DNA from: Nemertoderma westbladi
Taxonomy: Eukaryota; Xenacoelomorpha; Nemertodermatida; Nemertodermatidae
Direction: 5' to 3'
NCBI GenBank assembly: GCA_032718475.1
Contig: JAUCBJ010005263.1
Location: forward strand, 1-36,144
DNA length: 36,144 bases
In this document: in pieces, positions 1 through 10,782 of the stretch
Layout of the letters: each line of letters opens with the position of its first letter
Numbering within the stretch: position 1 is the first letter of the stretch
Translations under genes and position numbers: made by a program
Notes under the pieces: generated by a model
Databases searched by the model: none
What the model was told of the DNA's origin: nothing
Seen by the model: the letters and a program-made list of their open reading frames with translations, nothing else

Positions 1-509
1 CCCATGGCAACTACGTTAAAGTTTTGTTAATTTTGAAACCATTGATAAATTAACATACCCATGATATTTTAGCTTAATTGTGAAATATTGCAATTATAAT
101 TGGAATTATTTCCTTGTGATGTATAATAATGGCGCCATCGAAATGGATTATTGGAAGAAGCCCTGTCAGTAACCATGGCAAACCGATTAATGTATGTTAA
201 TTTTCCATAAAGCGAATACCGGACCGGTACTACTGTAAAATAATATAACTTTGGGTGTATCGTGTATCGATTTCAATACAATTTAATACGGAAAACTCTT
301 CAAAGGTATAATTAAATTAACAAATCAATAAGAGACAAATAAAGTAACTTAATCTAAAATGCAGATAGGGGCCGCAGGGGGATTATGATTTTGTTCAGAA
401 GGTTGTATCATTCGAAATCTGGTGAAACGCTGAATCCAATGATGATATTATTCTCCCAATAGGAGAAAGAGATATACATAAAATACAAATGTATAACAGA
501 GTTGGTCTT
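1..509. other. AT-rich intergenic DNA, no gene seen
   Basis: No open frame longer than about 60 codons and no RNA-gene signature seen. Ordinary AT-rich sequence leading into the minisatellite. Confidence 0.5.
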
Positions 510-1000
510 GGGACGTTAGTGCCCGCGAGACATTAGTGCCAGCGGGCACTAATGTCTCAGTACCTTTAGTGCCCGCGGTCACTTAGTTGCAATATCGCGG
601 GCACTAATGTCCCATAGGACTTTAGTGCCCGCAAGACGTTAGTGCCCGCGGATACTTAGTCCGCATTGTTGCGGGTACTATTGTCCCATGTGACTTTAGT
701 GCCCGCGAGACGTTAGTGCCCGCGAGACGTTAGTGCCCGTGAGACGTTAGTGTGCCGCGAGACGTTAGTGCCCGCGAGACGTTAGTGCCCGCGAGACGTT
801 AGTGCCCGCGAGACGTTGTGCCCGCGAGACGTTAGTGCCCGCGAGACGTTAGTGCCCGCGAGACGTTAGTGCCCGCGAGACGTTAGTGCCCGCGAGACGT
901 TAGTGCCCGCGAGACGTTAGTGCCCGCGAAACGTTAGTGGCCGCGAGACGTTAGTGTGCCGCGAGACGTTAGTGCCCGCGAGACATTAGTGCCCGCGACG
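510..1000. repeat. 17-bp CpG-rich minisatellite
   Basis: Tandem array of a 17-bp unit, GAGACGTTAGTGCCCGC, nearly regular from about 695 to 1000 (roughly 18 copies, a few with single-base changes or indels). The first 180 bp are more diverged and include copies in opposite orientation. 528-540 and 545-557 are perfect 13-bp complements, so the array begins with a small hairpin. Each unit carries three CpG sites, which stands out against the AT-rich surroundings. Confidence 0.9.
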
Positions 1001-1084
1001 ACTCGCCTGGCTTCACACATTTGCAATACATAGCTACTACAGTATGTACCCTATCTTCCAAATACAATACGGGCACTAATAAAG

Positions 1085-1412
1085 CATATTGGACGATATG
1101 TTATTTTGATCAGTACTAATGGTGGAATATTTTTATGCTAGTTATTTTGTGACCAGATTTACAGGGCGAGTGAAACGAGGGTTGTAATAAAGACGTGTCT
1201 GTGTTGACTATAATCCTAATAATAATACTATCTCTAATAACTAATAATATCCTAATAACGAGTATTGTTTTGACGATAGCCGTACTACTCGTAAACCACA
1301 TGGTTTATCATATTGGATGATAATATGTCATTTTATCCAATACGATAATGGAATATTGTAAGGTATATATTTGGTGACCAGGTTGTGCAGGACGAACGCA
1401 ACGAGTTTTGCA
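1085..1412. repeat. Diverged direct duplication
   Basis: Segments at about 1085-1185 and 1309-1412 align in the same orientation: both begin CATATTGGA, share TGGAATATT and GTGACCAG, and end near AACGAG. The offset is about 224 bp. They look like an old local duplication; no coding potential is seen. Confidence 0.45.
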
Positions 1413-1624
1413 GTGGATAAGAGTATCCATCTGCCATAAATCAGCAGTTACTCGCACAGTTTTGAGACTTTACATAGTTACAATGGTCACCAGTCTGCGT
1501 ATAAGGAAAAAAGTTTAAGACAAAGCAGTACGAGGGCTACTACAAGGCTAATGAAGGAGACGAGTATTGTAAAACTAAAAATTAACTTAAATAGGTATAG
1601 TTAGTAGGTTTACAAATGACAGTT

Positions 1625-1698
1625 AAAAGCGCGTGCCAAAAGCGCGTGCCAAAAGCGCGTGCCAAAAGCGCGTGCCAAAAGCGCGTGCCAAAAGCGCA
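1625..1698. repeat. 13-bp tandem repeat
   Basis: Five exact copies of AAAAGCGCGTGCC starting at 1625, 1638, 1651, 1664 and 1677, plus a partial sixth that runs into AAAAGCGCATTTT. The array abuts the left side of the foldback region 1695-2755. Confidence 0.92.
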
Positions 1699-1948
1699 TT
1701 TTCACTAAATCTAATGCCAAACTCACTACAAATAATCAGTCATCACTAAATAATTCATTTATCGCTAAAAATAATCATTTATTCACTAAATATAATCATT
1801 ATTTTACTATAATATTAGTGAAATTTTACATTCACTAAATAGTTTCACACCAAATACAGTATCATCAGTGAATTGTTAGGCTCTGTACTTGGGCCTACCT
1901 TATTGCATTGCCTTGGTTGTCGGTTTGATTTTGGCGCAATAAGTTACC

Positions 1949-2043
1949 AGTAGTAAGACCTGTCGCCTCAGGTTTCACCCAGTAGTAAGACCTGTCGCCT
2001 CAGGTTTCACCCAGTAGTAAGACCTGTCGCCTCAGGTTTCACC
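1949..2043. repeat. 32-bp unit in three tandem copies
   Basis: Copies at 1949-1980, 1981-2012 and 2013-2043 are identical except for the truncated end of the third. The unit begins AGTAGTAAGACC and contains CCTGTCGCCTCAGG, which can form a 4-bp stem. Confidence 0.92.
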
Positions 2044-2269
2044 GCGACATGTTACGAGGGGCGATGGTTTCAGAAGCATTAGGTCTTGTAACAGAAAGGA
2101 TCACGTTTGTAAAGGTACAGGAGACACAGACAGGTACAGGGAACCAAACCAACAAACGAAAGTTAACGTGCCGTGCAGGTTAGTAAATAGTTACAATCGG
2201 AAAAGAGATACTTACAGAGTTACTTAGTAAGTTAAAAGCAAAGGGTAGGCTGCTCGGTAGGTTCTGAGA

Positions 2270-2335
2270 TTTTCAGGGAAAGGAGCAGGTTACTGTGAAA
2301 TATTATTCTAACCAAAACAATAAACGAAAGTACAG
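2270..2335 (-). repeat. Dispersed repeat, copy A
   Basis: On the minus strand this reads TTTATTGTTTTGGTTAGAA, a variable spacer, then CAGTAACCTGCTCCTTTCC. The same paired blocks recur at about 21008-21061 and 33479-33536 on the plus strand. A half copy (CCAAACCAACAAACGAAAG) lies at about 2143-2161. The family was not recognised. Confidence 0.6.
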
Positions 2336-2755
2336 CACATGTAATAATTTATTTTTTCTACAAATCAGTTATAAATAAAAATACAATTGCTACAACATAT
2401 TATACAAATACAATTATCTAACAACCGCAGGACGTAATAACCAAAGGATCTACTGTATTGACGCACTCCTGTTTAAAGCTGAATTGGGACCTAACAATGC
2501 GAAAGTGAAGGTGATTATATTTAGTGAAAAAAATAAGATTAGTAGAAAGTGAATCAATTTTGTGGAAATTGATTAAATGTTAAATGATTTTTAGTGAAAT
2601 ATGATTATATTTGGTGGATACGAAACGAATGATACTATATTAAAAATAGTTATAATTTGTGGAGAATAATTTATTATTTTTAGAGATAAAATTATTCTTT
2701 AAGTGAAGAAAAATTAAGTTTAAAAAATGATTATTTTTAGTGGGAAATAAATTTG

Positions 2756-2990
2756 TTGCGGTACTAAAATAAACAACTGGTTTAATTGTATGATATTATG
2801 TGATTCTCCTGGCACTATTCGTACTGTATATCTGGATAGAGCTGTATAAACTCAAAGTGGTACCCTACCTTAACCAGAGCGTACAACAGCAGAACAGTAC
2901 AAAAGACAATACTGCAGCAATGTAAAAATTAGTGTTAGTCTACCTGTCTACGCGCTAACAGGCTAATGGTACATCTGTACTGTACATAGT
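2756..2990 (+). promoter_or_regulatory. Upstream region of the TPR/J gene, possible TATA box
   Basis: A TATAAA at 2845-2850 lies 141 bp before the start codon and could place transcription start near 2875-2880. A sequence ending TACATAG directly before the start (2983-2989) could instead be a splice acceptor of a 5'-UTR intron. Both readings are inference; neither is supported by a second signal. Confidence 0.25.
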
Positions 2991-4364
2991 ATGACATCTG
3001 TAAACGTAAACCCAAAGACTGTTGATAGCATCTCCGATTTACACCGCAAGGAGGGAAACACATTGTACGCCTCGGCTACAGAAAACCTATCAGCTGTTGT
3101 TCGACAAGACCGGCTCACTAAATCAGTTTCGGCCTACTACAAAGCTTGGAACACCGCCCTTAACGATAAGGAAAAGGCATCGGCGGCAAAGAACTACGGA
3201 TTGGCATCATGGCGTCTCGGGAAGATCCATCGGGGAAATGGTTCCACTGCCGAGTACGTCAACTACTTCTTCATGGAGGCCCTGTCGTACATGGCGAAGG
3301 CTGAAATCCACGGCAAGGAAGCCAGTCTAGATCAGCGCTGGTTGTCGCAAATCGAATTGCATCTAAATACCTTCCTCGACAGTGCCGTGAGTAACATACT
3401 ATGTGCTTCTGTGGGTGTAGTTGTCGGAAAGAAAGTGAACATGATTATCGGTATATTAAAAACTCTTCCTGAGAGAAAACATCATTTTCGACTTCATATG
3501 GAAATGGCTGGGTTGTATTTTAAGGACGGTCTCTGTCTCCTGTCTGCAGGCGACTATAAAGGTGCGTTGAATCGTATGTATGAATGTTACCAGCCCATAG
3601 AGGAAGCGAAACTGTGCACGGGTACCTGCAGCGACTCCTTTAGAAATGCTGAGATTTATTTACTACAGGAAGATGTTTACGTTCACAAATGTGTCGCTGA
3701 GTCGATGCAGATGCGAAAGAAAGGAGATGCTATCCTCAACCAGGTGTTACTCGAGGAGGAGAATCTTAATGTTACTCTAGTTTATGACGCCATTGATTGT
3801 TTCACCCAGTCGATTATTCTAACACGCGACAGAGACATTGAAGGGGAGGCCATTACTCACTCTCGCCTGGGGCTCCTTTACCATAATGTCTTGAAACTTA
3901 GAGAAAGAGCAAAAAGATATTTATTGGTGTCGGTGGAATTGGGTCATTCATTGTTCCCGAGGAATTTCAATACTGACGACTGGTTCGTAAAAGCGAAGAA
4001 AGTGTTGGAGGAGTACCAGAAAGAAACGACTGAGAAGGAACTCAGTGAGTATAATAAAACAAGACAACCATACCTCGATACACTCAAGGATGAGTTAGAT
4101 AAACTAGTCAAGGAATTTGAGAAAGATGCCATCGTCTTCCTAGAGTTCCTTTATAAAACTCACCCGCCTAAAAACAAGAATCTCGTTATGGCCCCTAAAC
4201 CAGATGAAATGACCCCCGAGTTTAAGAAGAAGGCCTTGCAGACAGCCATTCTGCATTACCATCCAGACAAACAGAATGTCGACGATCACGGCATGTTATG
4301 GAAGATCTTCTGCGAGGAAATTACCAAATGGCTAACCAATAAATATGAATATTTTAAGGGTTGA
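2991..4364 (+). CDS. Helical repeat (TPR-like) protein with C-terminal J-like segment
   Basis: Single open frame of 457 residues. An in-frame TAA at 2964-2966 shows that no longer start is available on this exon, and the ATG at 2991 is the first. Residues 1 to about 350 are predominantly helical with TPR-like spacing (for example around 17-75, 170-205 and 255-320). Residues about 345-395 are highly charged and probably coiled coil. The last 50 residues contain HPD at 424-426 in the context HYHPDK, followed by GMLWK and a final helix, which resembles helices II-III of a J domain. HPD is the Hsp70-contacting motif of J proteins, so an Hsp70 co-chaperone role is a reasonable guess. The J domain is incomplete at its N-terminal side, so the activity is unproven. 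I recall similar TPR/HPD proteins in other marine invertebrates, but no function. No signal peptide or membrane segment is visible. Confidence 0.85.
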   Translation: MTSVNVNPKTVDSISDLHRKEGNTLYASATENLSAVVRQDRLTKSVSAYYKAWNTALNDKEKASAAKNYGLASWRLGKIHRGNGSTAEYVNYFFMEALSYMAKAEIHGKEASLDQRWLSQIELHLNTFLDSAVSNILCASVGVVVGKKVNMIIGILKTLPERKHHFRLHMEMAGLYFKDGLCLLSAGDYKGALNRMYECYQPIEEAKLCTGTCSDSFRNAEIYLLQEDVYVHKCVAESMQMRKKGDAILNQVLLEEENLNVTLVYDAIDCFTQSIILTRDRDIEGEAITHSRLGLLYHNVLKLRERAKRYLLVSVELGHSLFPRNFNTDDWFVKAKKVLEEYQKETTEKELSEYNKTRQPYLDTLKDELDKLVKEFEKDAIVFLEFLYKTHPPKNKNLVMAPKPDEMTPEFKKKALQTAILHYHPDKQNVDDHGMLWKIFCEEITKWLTNKYEYFKG

Positions 4365-7300
4365 TGTTATCCATTGATTTAGATGCATTATTGTATATAT
4401 ATGCGCTTTATATGTTATGAATAATTTGTAATTGACTTTCTTTTATTCACTATGTAAAACGTTATAATATTTACGTTACGTACGTTTTCAAATCGCATGT
4501 TATATTCTAGGTCTATATATATTAGATTACGTTTATCCTCAGTGGTATTCTATTCACTGCTTACATTGGTTCAATGGCTTTTCGCTCACATCTTTATTTT
4601 GTTTATATGATATTTTCGTCGCCTGGGTGACGAGCCATGTGCAGTTTAGTGAGAAAGAATTTGTTTATAAATATTCTATGGTTTATTTGGTCTGGTACTA
4701 TAATTTTCGACAGCTCCTTGCTTCTCCTATTCTGTTAGATCAATCACTAACAGTTGTAAGAAATAAAATAAAACTTTTTTCAGCTACTTTTCGTGGTGCA
4801 TCCCTGCCCCATTCCTTTAGCTAATGTAGCATTGAATCGTTTTGGTTATTTATCCATAATTGTTCGGGTTAATTCGTTTAGCATGTAACGAATTTCATAT
4901 TTCCCTGTATAAATCGCTAAATGTTAACTCCAATATAAGAACTGATATACAGTATAATAGCCTACCGGTGAATTTTACCCATTTTCAAATAAAATAAACG
5001 GATGATAGTAAGTTATTCAGCTGGTTGTATTATATCGGTGACCACGCCTCTATTTACGATGCCCATACCTCCTACATGTCCTACATAGCTAAATATTTAT
5101 ATTTTTTGAAACTCATCCAATTATTTAGTAATTTAATTACCTAGTAATTTTCTCTCATTTGTTCAACTCTACTGATTTGCACCGCCTGGAGGAATATGTT
5201 ATCATTGGTAAAAACAAATACGTAGCTTTTGATATTTTATTATACATTTTTGAAAATTAATAGTATTATACTTAATTATATCACAATAGTTTAGATATTG
5301 TAAGTGTCCACATTGGTTTACTTTAGTGTTTATACTGTCTTGAATGAGAATTCATTTACATGCTTCTAATGGTATAGATAGCTTTAGGGTCTGTCTCAAG
5401 GCTACCTAAATAGTGTTTTATAAAATTATGTCTAAAAAATACCACTAAGTAACATTTAACTGTCGCTGCATTTTATCTTTGATGTTGAACTGTGTTCTAA
5501 AACTTATATCATTGTTAAATGCCTAATTGACATTGATACATACATCCAAATTTACATAATCCTGATATTCAATGTTGCCTTCAAATCGTATGATGATATC
5601 CAATAATTTGAAACATAAATATGTGAATTAAGTATTTTGGCCTATATTTTCGCCTTGGTAGGTCCAAATGTTTATTGTGTGCATCCTCACACGATAATGT
5701 GCATATGTAGAAAATATGTGCTTCCGCATGTATTATTGCACCAATATTGCATCACTTCTGCTGTAATCTTTCTGCACTGCAACAAATTTGACTCTTATGA
5801 GGCGGGCCTTATTCTGCAAAATTTTTTTGCTTAAATAGTCCCGCGCAGAGACAAAACGATATTTCAGTTCTAAACTGAGATCTTTTGACTACTGACGTCT
5901 TTTCAGCTCTTAAATTTCATGCTCACTACTTTTCTTCTTTTAAATCTCTAGTACGTACGATATTTTAGTTCTGATGAAAAAATAAAAATTATATGATGAC
6001 CCTGCCCTTCAGATCCACCGTCACCGAAGTAATGTGATCAAAGTGTAAATTAAAATTTAAAATTTCACTAAAAACACTAGCTAGTCCTTCAATATTTATT
6101 AAATTTTTTCGAACCAGCATTTTTGGTCTCAGCGCCTTCGAATTTACAAAGACTCTTCAGCAGAATTTTTTAAATTATAAATTTTTATTTAAATAATAAA
6201 TTTTATTTAAAACTGTTAACTGACACAACTACCTAAAGATTTCTGGGAATATAATAATATCAACTGGAAAACAGTTGATTTTTTTCAACTTTATTTCATT
6301 GTGAATATAGTCTTTTTCTAAAATCTCGAAATTATCTGGTATTTTTATAATCTTGGCATATTTGAACTTGGAACGTTATATTTCTCTTTAATACACCCTC
6401 ATAATACGCTGCTGAATTATTTTATGGGGCAAGAATTACAAAACCATCGTCAACAACATAAAAATAAATAAAATACATAATTCGAGCCATAACGTTCAGC
6501 CTCTATCAAGCCCATGCAGCACCTATTTGTAAATCCCTCAGTATGCATAAATTGTTTGAACTGGTAGTTTCAAAATTTATGAGTAGAAAGTGTTCTCCAT
6601 GAAATATTCCGTCCAACTAGTTCTATTCACCAACATTCAGCCGATCTGCATCCACTAAAAACGTATTTATTCCCCGCGTCAGGCTGGAACTTTCCTTTAC
6701 AATTTCTAAAGTTTTCAGACCACAAAATTGGAATGAACTAACTGAGCAATGAAAAATTATAAATAAAAAAGAATAATTCGGTTGGTTATCAACTACGATA
6801 TAAATATTATCTCGAAATCTCCCGAGTAAGTTGACTTCCTGACCTTGTGATGTTTCTTACTCTAATTTTTCATATTATTTATTTTCATATTATCTAATTT
6901 TACATATCATTGCTCAACAAATTACAAATACACTACATTACTGGATAAAAATTTGTCGACAGGTCCTAGCAAAGCTCTTATACTGTATGTGTCATTTATT
7001 TATATAGATTATTTCCAGTCTCTCTCTCTACTCTGGTTTTAAGCGCCAAAGTTCCAGGTCACAACCCACAAGTCCAGCCCCCAGACTTGTCTGACTGAAA
7101 CTGTTCCAGCTCCAGGTGGAATGATTTAATTTTAAATCAAAACTCGTCTGTGACCTGCTGTGCAGTGCATGTCTCGTCTACAATTCAGCGTTTTGAGTTT
7201 GATTCAGTCCGTTATTATTTATGCAAGCAATAATGACTAGGCCTATATATCAGAGTTCCACTCGCCACAACGCACAAGATACAACTCACAAGAATTTTTC

Positions 7301-7540
7301 AGATACTAATAATCGTAACATCCGTATGTAGCACGAGCACCTAGCACCTGACTTCCTCTTCCATGATTCGTGGATCCAATTGACATTAACAGCTCAGAAT
7401 CCAACTTCCGTTTCCTCTAAATATAGCTAGAATAGGCCTAATTCAGCACACAATATTGTAGCTTAACCTCATGCTTCCCTATTGGCTTCCCTGCTGGTAG
7501 GTAAGGCATCTATTCTGCTGCACTGCCGCAGGCCGGCAGG
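4365..7540. other. AT-rich intergenic spacer
   Basis: Overlapping AATAAA hexamers at 4762-4767 and 4767-4772 could end the upstream transcript. The remainder is AT-rich sequence with short palindromic AT tracts near 6160-6215 and a CT-rich patch near 7018-7030. Open frames of about 65 codons here lack ATG context, splice signals or recognisable composition and are not called. No RNA gene was seen. Confidence 0.5.
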
Positions 7541-7621
7541 GGCTTGTTTTGTTTCCAAGAACTAGGCTACTGTACTAAACTACTCTACTTCCTAATTGTT
7601 GTACTTTACTGGACATGATGG
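7541..7621 (+). promoter_or_regulatory. FAM135: Probable 5'-UTR exon of FAM135, with short uORF
   Basis: A strong donor, G|GTGAGT, follows 7621, and an acceptor ending TTAATTGCAG lies at 7821-7830, so 7622-7830 is a plausible 209-bp intron. Splicing joins ATGATGG to TGCCGGAATAA and creates a five-codon upstream frame (Met-Met-Val-Pro-Glu-stop). It ends 19 bases before the main start at 7860. The upstream end of the exon (transcription start) is not determined; 7541 is arbitrary. Confidence 0.5.
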
Positions 7622-7859
7622 GTGAGTACGGCAGTCGTCCTTCTGTCCTTGGCCACATGGCTAACATTCGGACTGTTCCACCCATCACTTTAGTACATAT
7701 TGCACACAACTTGATTTTACTCGTTCTTCTCCATTGTCATTTAAAGTTCAACGTTACTATGTAATTTTTATTAATGTAGTGAATGGTGGCCTTGTTCAGT
7801 ATTAAAAGAACGTAAAAATATTAATTGCAGTGCCGGAATAAGAATATAACAAATACAAC

Positions 7860-10539
7860 ATGTGCGATATTGAGGTTTCTGTTGAATTTTCCGTAGAAAT
7901 TGGAAAATTTTGGAATATAGATTTATTTCAGCGCGGCTATTACCACATTCGTTCCAACCTCTCCGCTGCCTCGAAGTTTCCCACCAAGTGCGAAGTATGT
8001 CTACCGCGCCCTGTCGCTCACAACCTCGTGTTTGGGTCAGCAGTATACAAAGACGTCGCCATATCCAAAACCTTTCAGATTCTCTACAAAAACGAAGATG
8101 TAGAAATTAACGACGTTATATCATTTAAAGTAAACTTCCTTGCCGACAGTCAAATTCTTTTAGAGTCAATAAACGCGACGAAGTTTACTCTTAATTTAGA
8201 TCTTTGGTTCGCGGATTCAACATGCGGCCCGGAACCGGAATTGATGCAATGCGTCAGCAGTCGCAGCCTACTACTCTCTCTCAACGTCTCCCACGGTCTC
8301 CACCACAGAGTCAACGTAATATTCGACTACTTCCACTTGTGCGCGATATCCGTAACGGTTCACGGACAACTAATCGCGATACACCAGCCCATCATAGAGG
8401 TTCCAAAATCTGAGAAATCCTCTAAGTGGGCGAAGAGGAAAACCGGACACCAAATGGTTGGATCAGAAGGACGCGAACACCCACGCACGTTGGAGGCATT
8501 ACTGTTCGGTCCATGCGTCAACGGTTTCAACAATTACCACTCCCCTTCGGACTCACAACTCAGACGCGCATATTACCTTCATAAAGCCATCCTTCTAACA
8601 ATCTTAGACTCGCATAAAGGTCTCCAGGACTCCGTTCGTGACCACGCCAAACAACTAAACTGCCGCCAACGAGTTTTGTTCGAGTTCTCTAACCCTCTCA
8701 TTAAACTCGATTCATTGGTGACGCACATCGCAACTCTAACGAGCTCGGACGACGTTGTAGCCACGGTGAACGCGGACATCTCACAGTGCTGCAGCGAGAT
8801 GTTCCTCTTGTGGACTCAGTTCCTCGACCTCGTTACAATGAACCCCGTAATCGATGTCTACCTCGCGAAACGGCACCACGTAGACCGCCTGAACCGCAGT
8901 CTCCACGGATTCGTTACGCGCTCCGCCGGCGTGTCCACTCGCTCGATCTGCACAGAATCCCCGCACAAACACCTCGCCTACGCCCACCACTTCAAGTCGT
9001 CCCAGTATATGTCGATGGTCCCGTCGCTACCAATAGAGTGCGTAGAATTAGACGGAGATTCTAACAATTTACCAATTATATTCGAGCAGATTTACAGTCT
9101 CGAGTTTGATAATTCGCCTTTTAGAACTCTTTCCCCCACGGAAATTCATCCCATGATCGATTCCACAGATATTATAGAAGAGTCCTCAGCTATACTGCCT
9201 CACTCTTCTGCAGTGGATCGTTCTCCTTCTACAGTGAATCCTTATCCTTCTGTAGTGGGTCCTTCATCTTCTGCTGTGGATCCGCTATCTTCTACAGTGG
9301 ATCCTACACCGTCTGTAGTGGATCCTCCATCTTCTGCAGTGGATCCCCCATCTTTCACCTTGGAGCCTCCTTCTTCTGCAGTGGATCCTCCATTTTCTGC
9401 AGTGGATCCTCCATCTTCTGGAGTGGTTCCTATGTCCTCTGAAGTGGTTCCTTTAGCTACTGAAGTAGTTTCTTCATCTTCTGCAGTGGCTCTTCCATCA
9501 CCTACTATATTTATTCCACCTTCAACAACACATATTACGCCTTATACACCGCCCGATAGTAGACTAAACGGGGATGATACAGCCGGTGTACCTAACGACT
9601 TCTGTGACATCGCACACGAACAGGTCGTTGATAACGACTCGATCATTGAGGACCCCGGGGATCTTATATCTTATAAAGTTTCAAAGAAAAAGGGAAAGTC
9701 GACTAAACGTAAACCGCGAAGCGCCACTTTCAGTAAATCCAACCCTAGAGATTCGCTCGATCTTTTCTTAAAGTCGATGCGGCGACACAAGTTAGCGAAA
9801 ATGTTGAAGCGACGTGGAATAAAGACGGATGAGCCGGTTGTGCTACTTGACTACCGCGAGTGGGACACCCCCAAGACGGCGGTCTCCCTCCCCAGCATTC
9901 ATCCCTCCTCCCCTCCCCTCCCCCCGCCTGCCCCCGCCTCCTCCCCCTCCCTGGCCCATTCTCTCCCCGATCTTGTCCACTCCTTGCTCACCAATCGCTC
10001 GTACACACGGCGGCGTACCCAGTCGGTGGGTTCCGCCTCCGACGACGAACATCTACTCGCCTGCCTCGAGTCGCTCCTGGACTCCGGACAACTAGTAGGC
10101 CGGAAACGCCGCGACTCTACCAAACAGTTCACTGACCTCCTCTTAGCGCTACGATCCTGTAACTACCAACTACCCGTGTGCAATACTTGTATGTGCTTTA
10201 AACTGTCGGAAGATTCCCTTATGCAGTGTCTGTCGCAGGGGCCGGCGGTACAATCCACCGATAGTTCAACAATGGAGTGCGACGGTTCGAACCAATCTCA
10301 ACTCCGATTCAACTCTGTTATGTCGGTAGTTTCGGAGGAGAGTTTGGTGTTGGAGAGTAAAGCGATTAACGGAGGTGTAGCTAAGGTCCCCGCGCTCGTT
10401 GCTCGGGCCAACACCACCGGCGACGCCGTAGAGCTGTGTCGGTGCGGACTGTACGACGATACCTCCGACGGTTCAACCGATCCCGAGATTGCGGCCCTCC
10501 CGGTGGGAAAGAAAATGACGAAAATACCGAGTAGATCAG
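7860..10539 (+). CDS. FAM135: FAM135 family protein, large N-terminal coding exon
   Basis: Encodes about 893 residues. Residues 1-180 match the N-terminal FAM135 domain (DUF3657): VEFSVE, DLFQRGYY, KTFQILYKNE, SSRSLLLSL, GLHHRVNV and FDYFHLC are all present, and SLPIECVELDGD follows near 380. Residues 449-546 are fourteen degenerate heptads based on SSAVDPP. Residues 609-620 form a basic patch (KKKGKSTKRKPR) that could be a nuclear signal. A Pro/Ser-rich run lies near 680-705. The exon ends in phase 1 at CAG|GTTCGT (10539/10540); A|GTAGAT after 10530 would keep the same phase. Joined to the next two exons, the protein is about 1263 residues, close to vertebrate FAM135A/B. The family's biochemical role is not established; the C-terminal domain predicts a serine esterase or lipase. 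Confidence 0.93.
9204..9497 (+). repeat. 21-bp coding minisatellite (SSAVDPP heptads)
   Basis: Fourteen consecutive 21-bp units in the FAM135 reading frame, residues 449-546. The consensus heptad is SSAVDPP; units in the middle (7, 9, 10) are closest to consensus and outer units drift (PSTVNPY, SSEVVPL, ATEVVSS). The period is a multiple of three, so unit gain or loss would keep the frame. It sits in the unconserved linker between the N-terminal domain and the hydrolase. Confidence 0.88.
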
Positions 10540-10662
10540 GTTCGTTGCCTTGATAAGGAAATACCTACTTATAATATAATACAAATAAATATGAATGCTC
10601 GTTCTTTTGAAAATGACTCACCAAGTCGTAACCTATTTGATGATATATTTTCTGTATTACAG

Positions 10663-10706
10663 TCCCCGCTGAGTCGCTGTCGCCCAGAATTTCTAGACGA
10701 CTTGAA
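10663..10706 (+). CDS. FAM135: Candidate alternative (cassette) exon of FAM135
   Basis: Bounded by a good acceptor (TCTGTATTACAG at 10651-10662) and a donor GAA|GTAACT. Entered from the phase-1 end of the large exon it reads V-PAESLSPRISRRLE and leaves in phase 0. To stay in frame it must then join a 12-nt microexon, 10783-10794 (VYYR), ended by a near-perfect donor CGG|GTAAGT, and then the acceptor CCCTCTCAAG at 10838-10847. The simpler transcript skips it, because the large exon also joins 10783 directly in frame. Splice signals and frame are seen; use is inferred. Confidence 0.35.
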
Positions 10707-10782
10707 GTAACTATTGAATATAAAAAGAAATATTCAATACGTTTATAATGTAAATATTTAATGTGGAATTAAATTTGTTTAG

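Larger units (their letters stand above)
1695..2755. mobile_element. Foldback region with iterated CACTAAATATAATCA motif
   Basis: The left end (about 1699-1850) holds several copies of a motif close to TTCACTAAATATAATCAT. The right end (about 2510-2750) holds several copies of its reverse complement, for example GATTATATTTAGTGA near 2514 and TGATTATTTTTAGTG near 2730. Such multi-copy subterminal inverted motifs are typical of non-autonomous foldback DNA elements. No transposase is seen. The core carries the 32-bp triplicate and one copy of a dispersed repeat. The boundaries are approximate and no target-site duplication was identified. Confidence 0.45.

Noticed and set aside
4627-5834. Two 65-codon plus-strand frames in the spacer after the TPR/J gene
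   Set aside because: The reported starts are not ATG, composition is that of AT-rich intergenic DNA, and no splice sites or domains support them.
8579-8990. Antisense frames within the FAM135 exon
   Set aside because: They lie entirely opposite conserved FAM135 coding sequence and show no domain of their own.
9843-10135. Several overlapping frames on both strands in the FAM135 Pro/Ser-rich region
   Set aside because: They are shadows of the C-rich coding sequence of FAM135; composition (Gly- or Arg-rich) follows from the complementary frames.
10284-10293. GGTTCGAACC, resembling a tRNA B box
   Set aside because: It lies inside the FAM135 coding frame, and no cloverleaf can be built around it.
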